From: Conus ventricosus
Taxonomy: Eukaryota; Mollusca; Gastropoda; Neogastropoda; Conidae
Assembly (NCBI GenBank): GCA_018398815.1
Contig: CM031609.1
Coordinates: 34,243,913-34,307,912 of the forward strand
Direction of reading: 5' to 3'
DNA: 64,000 nucleotides
Part shown: positions 23,333 through 35,769 of the stretch, in pieces
Layout: every line of letters starts with the position of its first letter
Position numbering within the stretch: position 1 is the first letter of the stretch
Notes under the pieces: model-generated
The model's database searches: none
Seen by the model: only the letters and a program-made list of their open reading frames with translations
What the model was told of the DNA's origin: nothing
Translations under genes and position numbers: made by a program

Positions 23333-26300
23333 CTCACGAAAAATGAATATGTACTGATTAAAAAATGTTTGGAAATGTGTCCTCTTCTGATCTTATTCAT
23401 TTAACTGATCACATTGCCTTCAAATTTGAAAACACCTTGCTCAGACACGTACATGCAGTATTTTCCTCTGTTATTGCTATGGAAAAGTTTATGACATCAC
23501 GTGACCAGGCCCATTGGTCAAATTTGATGGGGCCTAGCAAAAAGTCAATGGGCATGGCCTACAGAGTTGCCTCACAAAGTTTTACACTTTTGTCCAGTCG
23601 GTCCCCATCATATCGTTAAGCTGCCTAGCTATGATAATCCTGCGAAATGGAACAAATTCAAGTGATCTATGCAACACGAACAGTTCAATTATTCATATGG
23701 CTTCATTATGGACGTTAGGACTGTCTAGCACACAATGCAAGAATGGCCAACCCACGTAGTTCCATCAAAGGTTCCACCAATATTCGTCCTCACCTCTTCC
23801 GATGATCATTGCAAGTAAACTGGAATATGGTCAAGTGATGAAATGTTTCAGCACTGACAGAAATGGCTCACATGGTGCAAATTCTGTGATGACAATTGCA
23901 GTGGACATCCCACATATCAAGTTTCACTCTGACAATCCTGATAGTAATGATGGTCACATTTACTCACTATAGTTAAAACTTTATCAACATTGTCAAGTCA
24001 AGTCAAGTCAAGTCAAGTAAACTTTATTATCTCAGTTCGAGAAATTAGTTTGTGGTCATACACATTCACAGCAAATAAACAATGATTTTGTCACATCACC
24101 CATTTTGTCACATATGGCATACATTCATATAAAAGAATTTGGATTTCAAGGTGACTAAATAATATAAGAATATTACTGTATAAAATTGCATTCCTACAAC
24201 GCATTTGACAATAAATTCTAAGATGAGATTTTAAACTAAAAGAACACAACTATTTGTTATCTAAATGCAACAGTATGCTCAATCTGAGCTTAAATTATGT
24301 ATCTTTATAAAACAAAATGTAACAATAATCCATAGCTAAAAAGCAATTAAACATCACCTCTGTTAAGAAAATCAATGGACAGGGGAATAAAACTTTGTTT
24401 AAATCTGACACTTCTGCATTTAACTGACCGATATCTTCGTCCTGACTGAAGAAGGTCATACTGACTTGCAAGAACGTGGGTCTGGTCACACGCAATCTTC
24501 TTCGCTTTACAGACAACACGGCATTTGTACAGCTCACTCAGACTTTTTTGTCTCCACCAACAATTTTTCCTCCCACGTTCACCACTTTCTCAAGCACATT
24601 CCTACTCTTCACAGTCAGCCCACCATACCAACACATAAATGAGAAAGTTAAAACAGATTCCAAGAAGCATGAATAAAATGTCCGAAGAATGTCAGTATTC
24701 ACATGAAATGATCGCAGCTTGCGAAGACAATATAATCTGGTTTGACATTTTTTGTGGACATAATCAACATGGGATTTAAAATTCAGCTTATTATCTATAA
24801 AGTTCCTAAATATTTGTATGATTCAACACGTTCTACTTCAGCACCTTTGATAAAAAGCGGTGGTACAACTTTTGGATTCTTTCTAAAATCAATCAACATT
24901 TCTTTCGTTTTTGTTACATTCAGATCAAGATAGTTGTGATCGCACCAGTCAACAAATCTTTGAACCTCCTTGAAGTAAACAGAGTCAGAGTTGGAAAGAT
25001 CCTCAAGTGCTGAGTCATCTGAGTATTTAATGTACAAAGTTGAATCACTTCCTGAACAATCATTTGTGTACAGAGTAAAAAGCACTGGAGATAAAACAGT
25101 ACCCTGAGGTGCGCCAGTTGAAATGACTCTGGAAGACGAAACAACACTCTGATATCGAACAGACTGTGTCCTCTTTGTTAGAAAATCTATTATCCAAAGA
25201 ATGAGCTTGTTACAGACATTCATGTTAATGAGTTTCTTTGCCATCAGATGTGGTTGTATGGTGTTGAATGCTGATGAGAAATCAATATAAAGAATGCGTA
25301 CAAAGGAGGCAGGTTTTTCGAGGTGTGAAAACGCATGATGGAGAAGTGTGAGTGTGGCATCATCTGTTGATCTGTTCTGTTTGTATGCGAACTGAAACGG
25401 GTCTTGGTACTGCGTGGTATCTTTTAAAACAGAACAGAGGACAATTCGCTCAAGACATTTCATTGCAACAGATGTGAGGGCAACTGGTCGGTAATCATTT
25501 AAACAGCTTGGGTTGCGTTTCTTGGGAACAGGACATACAGTGGCATTTTTCCATAAAACAGGAATGATACATTCTCTTAGTGACCAGGTAAACAAACGAC
25601 TGTAAGCATAGGAGAGCTGAGAAGCACACACCTTCAACAATTTTCCACAGATATTATCTGGGCCCCTTGCCTTTCTCACATTTAAACGTTTGAAAAAAGA
25701 CTGAACATCATTTTCCTCAATCACAACAGAATCACTTTCATCAACATCTTTTTTAACATTGCTTTGGAGTTCTTCCTTCACTTCCTTTAATTCTCTACTG
25801 AAATCTTTATCATCAAATCTACAGTAAAAATCGTTTAGCCTTTCTGCAAATTGCTTCTGTTCTTTAGCTGTTTTTTTGTTACTAATATCTTGATTTGAGT
25901 ATTTTTCTGAACCTGATAAAACCTTTATTCCTTTCCATGCATCTCGCATATTTCCAGTCTGGAACATGTTTTCTACTTTTCTCTTGTAAGCTCTCTTTGA
26001 TTCTTCAATCTCTGTTTGCAGTTTCTTTTGTACAACCTTACGATCGCTTTTATTGCCTGATTGAAAAGCTATTTTTTTCTCATTTAGAGTTACTTTCAGA
26101 GATTTTGTAACCCAAGGTTTGTTGTTGGGAAATATTTGATAGTTTTAGTAGGTACAATCATGTGTTCACAGAAAGAAATGTAGTTGGAAAAAATCAGTGG
26201 CTTCGTTAATGTCAGAACTAGAATTTAAAAACAAATTCCAATCTGTACATTCAAAACAAGCCTGTAATTCATCAATACTTTCTTGTGTCCAACACTGCAC

Positions 26301-29300
26301 TTGCTTTTTAGTGACAGGTTGTGTTTTCACTTTTGGTCTGTAAGCTGGCAAGAGATGAATGGCATTGTGATCAGACTGACCAACAGGGGGGAGCTGAACA
26401 GACCTGTATGCAGATGGTATATTACAGTAACATAAATCAAGTACTTTATCCTTTCTTGTAAAACATGACACATATTGTTTAAAAGAAGGCAGGTTTGAGT
26501 TGAGGTCACAGTCATTAAAATCTCCGAGGATAAAGCACGGTGCGTCAGGTGAAATAGCCTGCAGAGCGTGAACACAGTCCGTGATTTCTGCGGCTGCACG
26601 TGCAGTATTTGCGGAGGGTGGCACGTAAACAACAGTCATGAAGAGCTGTCCAAACTCGCGTGGAACACAAACCTAAAAAAGTAATGTTAAGCATAATCTC
26701 GAGTGTTTTATCAACTATGTTAGTAGCACCTCTTATCCATTTCTGTCTCATTCTTTCTCCGTGTATTTATGTATGCGAGTCGGTCATAACGTGTTCGTGT
26801 GTGTGTGTGTCTGTGTGTGTACATGTGTGTGCAAGTATGTGTGTGTGTGTGCCCATGCATATGGTTTTCAGTGTATTTACAAGCAGTTATTGGATGTGAC
26901 CTCCAAAATATTTCTGTGACTCCCTGAAATTTTGGGAACGTGTTTTTCACACCAAGTCTGAACCCCTAATTTTCAGTAAATGATGATGACTATACCTTGC
27001 CAAGCAATAACAAGTAATTTTCAGCATGCAATGGGTCCTAGGGTAAAGGAGAATCTGCTTGATATTTAGCTGCAATCAGTTTCTTTCATATTCACCTGTC
27101 TAAACAGCTTCCACTTGAAATCACCCCTTGCCATCAAGAGTCCATGAAATTCAAACTAGGAAAGAGGGGAGCTAATTCAAGCCTCATGACACATACACCA
27201 GGTAGTCTCCCTTGCAAAGTTGAGCTATTGTCTGTGAACTGTTCACTTCAATTATCCTTTCCTTCCTCGGCCTGTGCACATCTCTTACCTTGGTTCTTCA
27301 CTTCTACTTGGTCGTGTCTCAAGCTATAGAACCCTACAAGAGGCTGCACGGCACCCAAGGCATTGCCTGCTACAAAATTATGCCACATCACACCTCGGTC
27401 TTCTTCTTTGGCCACTCTCTTGTTGCCTGCTGCCAACACCTGTTTATGTCGTTCATGAACAGTTTGGTGTATTCTCACCTGCTCCTACAAAACACGCGTT
27501 TCTTGCACAGACTGGTTTCCCTTTATCTGCCTCGTGATGCAAATTGGATCTTGAACAGCTATTCTGAATTCAATTCGCATTTTGATCTCGCAAAACTGCA
27601 TCCATTTGATCCAGATCTTGTTGTCCCTCGAGTCTCCTCATTCGCTGCTCTTATCCCCCAAACACCTGAGAAATTGTACCAAGTCCAAAAGATACTGTGC
27701 TTTTTAGCTGAGGAAGTGTCGTGTGCCTGCAAGGCTTTGCACTGGGTAGTATTCCATACAACAACAGCAAAAGCAGAACAAAAACAACATCATTAACAAC
27801 AGCAACAAAAACCAGGAGGGGTTCCAGCTGAGAACGCGGACACAGAGCAACCACCTTCGGTACATGTTGGCTGGGAAGACTGGACAACCTCGGCAGGCAC
27901 TGGCCCAACCTTTCACAGCTCAGGTATGTTAAGTGCTGACGTAAGTGTGGATTAGAGTACTGAATACTATGATTCTGAAGAATCACCTACAGGTACTACT
28001 TACATGTACTCTCTCACCTGTACTACTTACTACCATGAATGCTGACTTCTCCGCTAATTCAAGAGATGATACCTTACTCTTATTCTGATGGAGGCCGAGT
28101 TTCTAAAGGAATTTAAACCAGGAGTAAACTTTGATTTGCTAAGCCATATAAAAAAATGTTGGTTGTGAGAATACCACAGAGCTTAAGACTGTGATATATC
28201 TCCATTTGATGCTAAGGGAGCACCAATACAATCAGTTGTGTCTCACTGATGAGTCCAAATAAGCAGAGGAAAGGCCTCTGAGCAGGTAATATGAATGGAT
28301 CTGTTTTGGTATGGACTACCATAGTCTCCATATGCTGCTAGTGAAGGATTTTATATTCAAAGTCTAATGCTCAAGTTTTTCACTCCCATTTTTTTCTCTC
28401 AGAACCCCCCCCCCCCCCCCACTCCCACTCCACTCCACTCCCCCCCCCTTTTTTTTTTCTCTGTCTTTTGTAATCATTATCAAGTCACGATTGTACCAGC
28501 AGTATTTGTTTTTCCCCCACCACTAATTTGTTGTACAGAATCACACATTTCATGCTTGTCTACAGTTGAGCTGGTATAGACATTGTCTTTGTGGGAGTTG
28601 CTCTCTCTTTTCCTCCTTACCCTTTTCGTGACACACTATGCAACAGTGACGGCAACTCAGCTGACCCATTCACGACAAGCTGTTTCATGGTGACGGCAAC
28701 TCAGCTGACCCATTCACGACAAGCTGTTTCATGGTGACGGCAACTCAGCTGACCCATTCACGACAAACTGTTTCATGGTGACGGCAACTCAGCTGACCCG
28801 TTCACGACAAGCTGTTTCATGGTGACGGCAATGCTGCTGTACTCCCAGTACGTGCTGTGCCTCCGTGACGGCACAACTATAAAAAAATTCCCATGTTCTC
28901 TCGTCTACCGTCTAGGGGATGCAGCTGCCATAATTATTTAGAACAGGGTCCTAGCCACTGGAAGAGTAAGTTTACATGCACTAGCGATGACCTTTGTGAC
29001 CCCAGAGTAGTCCGAACAAAGAAACCCATCTGGCACTCGGAATTTCTGCAAAAGGCACATTTGGAATTTCCTGCCTCACCAACATATCAGGCAGAAGCAG
29101 AATGATATGTGGTGTTAGAACTGGTTCAGCAAAGTGGTTCAGTGGATGAGGGGGGTAAAGGTGTACAAGTTTATCGAAAAGAATCTGAGCTTGATTTATC
29201 TGTTCTGAGTATTCAATAGCTTTATACGTCTTATCATCTGATGCCAAAACAGTGAAAAGTGTGTACTGTGTGCAATGATTTAATTTCCTTTTACAAAAAA

Positions 29301-31379
29301 AAAAGAATTCACTTGGATTACACATACTGAATACCTCAGGCTTTCTCTGCATCTGTTCAAAGTAAGAGCGAAGTTATATGCCCCTTTTCTTCATCATTTG
29401 CTGTTCTCATACTAACCAAACAAATGTAAACAAGATTGTGTTCTCCTACGTTTTACTTGTGTTGTTTCCGTAACTGTAGCGTTGCTATTTTACCCAAAAT
29501 GTATCTAATTCTATGCTCATTACAAAGTTTGTGTTTTACCCTTTCCGTTGATATATAACAATTACTTGTTAGGTTTATATTAGGAGACGTAAAATAAAAT
29601 CAAAAAGTGCGAAAATTGCGCGTCTGCAACGGTTGTAAGCACGAGTGATGCATGCGTCTGCAGGGAAGTGACGTTGCTCTGCCGCGTTTCAGCCACTTCT
29701 TTTCCCATCGTTTTTTGGGGGGTTTTCACAGTGCTCTTCCACCTTTTTGTCCTTGTCTTGGACAGATAACCGTCTGGAGTTTTGCTTTTTTGTTCTAAAC
29801 GATCTTGTAACTGTTCTCATATAGACTCATCCTCAAGTCCATGATCTTTTGGAGGGACCTATACTGAGGTATCAGTTGGGTTTAGGGCAATCCCCCCCCC
29901 CCCACCCCCTCCCCCCAAGGTCTTCAGCCTTAAATGGATCTAACTTGGCTGAACTTGTATTCAGGACTCCTTCTATCCCAGTTATCATGCTCCATTTGTG
30001 CCAAAGCAAGCAACTCTGGTTTTAGATATCAAATCTGATGCATCTGCTTCATTTGTGCCAAAGCAAGCAACTCTGGTTTTAGATATCAAATCTGATGCAT
30101 CTGCTTCATTTGTGCCAAAGCAAACAACTCTGGTTTTAGATATCAAATCTGATGCATCTGCTTCATTTGTGCCAAAGCAAGCAACTCTGGTTTTAGATAT
30201 CAAATCTGATGCATCTGCTTCATTTGTGCCAAAGCAAGCAACTCTGGTTTTAGATATCAAATCTGATGCATCTGCTTCATTTGTGCCAAAGCAAGCAACT
30301 CTGGTTTTAGATATCAAATCTGATGCATCTGCTTCATTTGTGCCGACAATTCAACATCAACAAAACAAAAGCATGAGAGAAAAAAGAGCCAACTGTATCT
30401 CCACAACCGGTAATAATATTTGTAATATACATGGTCCATTCCAATGGTTTATTAAAAAATCTTTACAATTTATTATATTTTCCTTTAATGTGTTTGCTTC
30501 AGGTACATGTATACAACTTATGTGCTGGCTTATCTTATCACCTACTAGTTAAATTGTTAGTTTTCTTTAGTTAATATGCAAATCATACATTGGTGTATTT
30601 CATTATTTGTTAACAACAATAATAAAAATTCATGATCATGCTTTCTTTTTATTTCTGCATTTTGTGTCTGATGGCTTGAAATACTATAATAAAATGCATA
30701 TATGGAAATAAAAACGACAGTTTTATGACCAATGTCTAAAAATGTTGTAACTAGTTTTACGTAAAGAGTTTTCACAGAAGTCAGCATGACAGCCAGTAGT
30801 CACTGGGGAGAGGAGATCATACTTCAGGGGTGAAAAGTGCCAGACGTTAGGCACCACAGAATTTGTTTGGAGTCTTTTCCCGGAAAGGGTTGCAGTGGTT
30901 ATTATCAGATTCTTCTGCAACACCAGCTTCCTGTTTTCCCCAAAATTAAACTGCAGCTGACTGTAGTCCACAAATGTCTTAAAGCAAGCAGTCCACCGAT
31001 ACAGAGAAAATAAAAAAGAATCCCTTTCTCTCCAACCCTTCCCCCACTCCTCCCCACTTTTTGGGGTCGAAGGTAGGGAGCCAGCTCACCTCTGACGGCT
31101 CATCAAGGTAAATGTGCAAAACCTCCTTGTCCAGCTCGATGCGTTTTGCATGCCTGTTCTGCTCCTTGGTCTCCACAAAATTGTCCACTCCCATGCCTGA
31201 TGGTGCCATCATCGACAATACGTACATGCCCTTTGTGTTCACCTCATTGTCACCATGCCTGTGGACACACAGGACATACCCACAAACTTAATCTAAATCT
31301 GTCAGTTTCATTTTTTTTTAAAGGCATTTCTTTACATTCATTAAAAAAAATGTGTCAGTAAGAGAATTATTTTGTGTGT

Positions 31380-31441
<62 letters not shown>

Positions 31442-32619
31442 GTAATGAAGGTGAGATTCTAATGAAATACATTTCATTCACAATTTAAAATAATAGAAAA
31501 AGGTCTACAATTCCCTAACCATTCATGCCCTGCAATCATGTGACTTCCAAATGCATTTCATTTATCATTTAAAATGGGGAAAAAGTCTACAATTCTCTTA
31601 ACTTTCGCAGCCTGCAGCCATGTGACTTCAGTTTTAATTTCTTTTCCAACAAAAGATGTCATTCTCTCTCTCTTTCTCGCTCTCCAAAAATCTGGGAGAA
31701 AAAAAGGAATCACTTACACCATCAGGCAGTTCATGTATTCAATCACATTAGGTTGAATAAGTATGCCCCTTGATGTCAGGTCCAGCCGTGTCTGTCGATC
31801 CTTCGGCTTTGTATGGAAACTCCACACAATCTGCAACAGTCCAATTATCACAAGAATAACGCCATTTTGTTCACAAAGACATTTCTTGAAAAAAGAACTA
31901 AAGATTCATCTCTTTATATCCACAGTTGTGTCTGTGTTGCTCTACAACTGAGAAACACTTGACAGGCACACATCGCACATTTACAAATCAGCTTATGCAG
32001 CTCTACACCAGATTAGTTCTATTCGTCACTACCTCACAATAGCAGCAACAAAAACATTTGTCTGTGCCTTTGTCCTCTCTAGACTTGATTATTGCAACGC
32101 CCTTTTAGCAGGATGCCCTAAAAGATCTATAGATAAGCTACAAAAGGTGCAAATTTCAGCTGCAAGACTAGTATTTAAGGCTAAAAAAAAGAGATCATGT
32201 TACACCTTTGTTACAAACCCTACACTGGTTGCCAATTGAAGCACTCATTCAGAATAAGCTATCCCTCCTTTGCCACGATTTCTTCTCAAAGTCTTCTCCA
32301 GCTTATTTTTCTGATCTGCTGTCCATTTACTCACCATCCCGACCACTCCGTTCATCTACAGATCATCTGACTCTGTGCAGTCCGAGGACTCGCACTAGGA
32401 CTTTTGGCGAACGTTCTTTTTCATTTGCTGCCCCAAGACAATGGAATTCACTGCCCAAATCTATCCGCTATGTTCAGCCAAAATAATCTTTTAAAAAGGC
32501 ATTAAAAACATATTTATTTAAATTGCATTATGATTCCAAATAAACACCCATCTTTATTAATGTCCTTGTTTTTAAAACAAAACATTAGGTAATCAATCAT
32601 TTTATATCTTGCCATATTG

Positions 32620-32658
<39 letters not shown>

Positions 32659-32668
32659 CGTGCGTGTG

Positions 32669-32707
<39 letters not shown>

Positions 32708-35697
32708 TTGTTGAACAGGTTGTCCTTGTTGACATATCGTTTTACAAATGAGCTATAAATCTTATATGTGTGAATTTTATTGTTCTAATTTGCTTGTTCA
32801 TTTAAATGCTTTTATGTTATTGTTCATGGTGACATAAGCTTATATATTTCGTGTATGTTGTACCTTTTTATGTCTTTATGTAAAGCGCGGTGAGCACGGT
32901 CGTAGACCGCGAAACCGCGCTATAGAAGTCCGCACATTATTATTATTATTATTATAAACATGGACCTTAACAAAGCAGATGGAGAAGAGTCTTGATGGGA
33001 TGTATACCCGCATGTTGAGGATGGCATTAAATGTCTCTTGGAAGCAGCACATGACCAACGAAGAGCTATATGGACACCTCCCTAAAGTTAGTGACAAGAT
33101 AAGAACACGTAGGCTTTGCCTAGCCGGTCATTGTATGCTACATCCTGAGGAAGTTGCTTCACAACTTGTACTGTGGCAGCCAACTGGAGGGAGAGCGAAC
33201 AGGGGAAGGAAGACATCAGACTTTATTGACCTTCTCAAAAGGGACACTAGCCTCAAAAACATCGATGAGATCAAGGCAGCTATGTTCGACAGGAGCAAGT
33301 GGAAGGAGTATGTCACAGAGGCTCGATCGGGAGATCTACCTAACTGAACTGAACTGAACTTGTTCACAAACATTGAACCATGAGATACATCTACAGCACA
33401 GTCTGCCTAATACTATTTCCAGTGGACTAAAGAAGCTGATTCCTGTCAATGATATTTGCATTAGACAATAAAATCACATAAAGTGTGTCTGAGGTGGATC
33501 AAATAATGAGTAAAATCAAGAAAGTTGGGGGAACAGAAAGATGATCACTGCTGGGCACTTATGAGACCCCTCTTTCTATGCCACTGAATGTACACAGCTG
33601 AGGAGCGTTTCGTTTCGTGTAAAAGAGACGTTCAAATGTTCTAACACGTTTTCACCAGCAATCGTTTCTTTCATTTCTCTTAAGGAGGTAGCAAAGTATT
33701 CTTGTATAATAAGTTGTTAGACTAATGAAAGACACAGCAATAGAGGCCTGCTCATGAAAGATCAACTAAAGCCATGGTTAGGTTTTGTAAAGACTGGTGT
33801 GGCAGAGTTTGGGACTGGTGGGAGAGAGTTGACTGGAAAGACAATTAATGACTGGTGATAAAGCGTTTATCAATGGTGAGACAGACAGTGACTGGTGAGA
33901 CAGAGTTAATGGCTGGTGGGACAGCATTCATGACTTGGGAGATACTATCAATGACTTCAGTTAACGCAGGTTTGAAAACAAAGTGAAGTGGAGAAGGCTG
34001 CAAGGCTCAAATTCAAGTAACCAGAAATAGGGAGGGCATTTGGAGGACTTTGGGTTGAGGGTAGCAGGGAGAGAAGGTGGGAGATGTTACTTCGGCTGTA
34101 CCACTGAAGGTGTTCTTGTTGTTCACACTGGACTAGTCAGGGAACCAAATCTAGCACTCGATAGGCTTTCCTGTGATACTGAACTACTGCTTCCAACACA
34201 AAAATATTAAAACGGCTAATGTGCCATGTCAGAAAAGTGGAAATGGTGGAAATTGTGTGTGCCTTTTGATGACTTGTAGGATACAGTTAATAACATGTGA
34301 GAAAAGTTAACGAATGTCAATGACCAGCAAGACAGTTCACGACTGGTGACCTTGACCTCTGTGAGCTGCTCACCTTTACTAGTGTAAAACTTTTATGTCC
34401 GGTTGCCCTCACTGTCAACTGGGTGATGTCACTTGGGAGCTTAAAAAAAAAGAAAGCAGAAACAAATGATTACACAAACAGAAACAGATACATACCACTG
34501 TAAAACATCAAAAGTACAAACCATGCACTGTAAGCTACAAGTGCATGGGGAATAACCATTTGTAGCCCATGTTCATAACTTATTGAGGTAATCAATTTTC
34601 ATTTCCTGAGAAAATGTAGGTAAATTTCTTTAATTACTTTCTAACTTACAGTTTTCTTGTTATTTATCATTTTCATTCGGGAAACATGCAATCACATAGC
34701 TTGATGTAGGCATAGGGAATTATGTCAGTGTTAAAACCTCCAAAACATTCCAAAAACACATGGACGCATATACCATGTGCGTTGCTATTTGAACGAGAAA
34801 CACAATTCTGTTCTTGTCACATACTCTAATCCAATACATCACCAGGATAGCCATGATTCATCATCATGCTGACATAAAGCAGCCCAAAGTTAAAACAAAA
34901 TTGAATTTAACTAGACAGTTTTCACAAAGAAAAACAGAGTGGTGGTTTAAAATGGTGAATGCATGAGTCTTGTCGAGCAGTGAAAGGAGCAGCTGGAAAT
35001 ACAACAGGCAACGAATTGACAGGAATGGTTCATGATTGCAGATCTGAATAAATCTATTACAAACATCTTTGGAGATTGACACTGCAGAAGCTACTTTGGT
35101 CCAGCTGAACATCTCTGTCAGTTACCAACTTGAAGTTCTTGACAAAGCTACATCCATTTACATGTGAAATAGAAGACCAACTAAAATTAATCTGAAAACA
35201 CTTAAAAAGGTCACAAGCATTATAGTGTTTGACTGAACATTTCAAATTGAAATTTGATAGCTATCTTCATTTATGATGACTTGGTCGAGTTAGAAATTGC
35301 AGGCGGAGGTTGAAGATGATGCATGGAGATCGATCTGTAGCACTTGTTTTGACTATCTTTATCATATCAATGACTGTTAGGGTAAAAAAAAAAAAAAAAA
35401 AAACCCCACAAAAAAGCAACTTAACTTTAAAAGTCTATTTTGGATGTACATTTTGTTTGATTCTGGACATATCTTCATGAATCATGCTGCTGAATATCAA
35501 CAATGAAGGTGGTGGCATCACATACAGACCAATTTCAGTGCAAGGACAATACTACTCTTGATAAAATGTGTTTGTGTCAACAATGTCAAAATATTTATAA
35601 TTTGATTGTTTTTCCAATATTTGCTTGAAAATTCTTTATTTGATGGATATTTTCTTCTATCCTGTAGTCTATGAAGTACACTCTTCAGCCAAGATGG

Positions 35698-35769
<72 letters not shown>

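Larger units (their letters stand above)
17157..23631 (+). mobile_element. Academ-like DNA transposon with TIRs, interrupted by a LINE
   Basis: The 16-bp end TAGCTAGGCAGCTTAA at 17157-17172 is exactly inverted at 23616-23631. Next to it, GATGGGGACAGACCGGAC (17189 on) pairs with GATGGGGACCGACTGGAC on the other end, and both continue ACAAAAGT. A subterminal TTTTTGCTAGGCCCCAT is also shared. TGA flanks both ends (17154-17156, 23632-23634), a 3-bp target duplication. Subtracting the nested LINE leaves about 3.4 kb. The single decayed ORF has zinc-finger-like cysteines and XPG/PIN-like acidic motifs. Academ elements are known for XPG-type nuclease domains and 3-4 bp duplications, so Academ is the best class (inference). 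It lies in a TEP intron, opposite in orientation. Confidence 0.72.

Noticed and set aside
27290..27796. 168-codon plus-strand ORF
   Set aside because: No motif, no splice or promoter support, and inside a TEP intron on the opposite strand. Noted but not called a gene.
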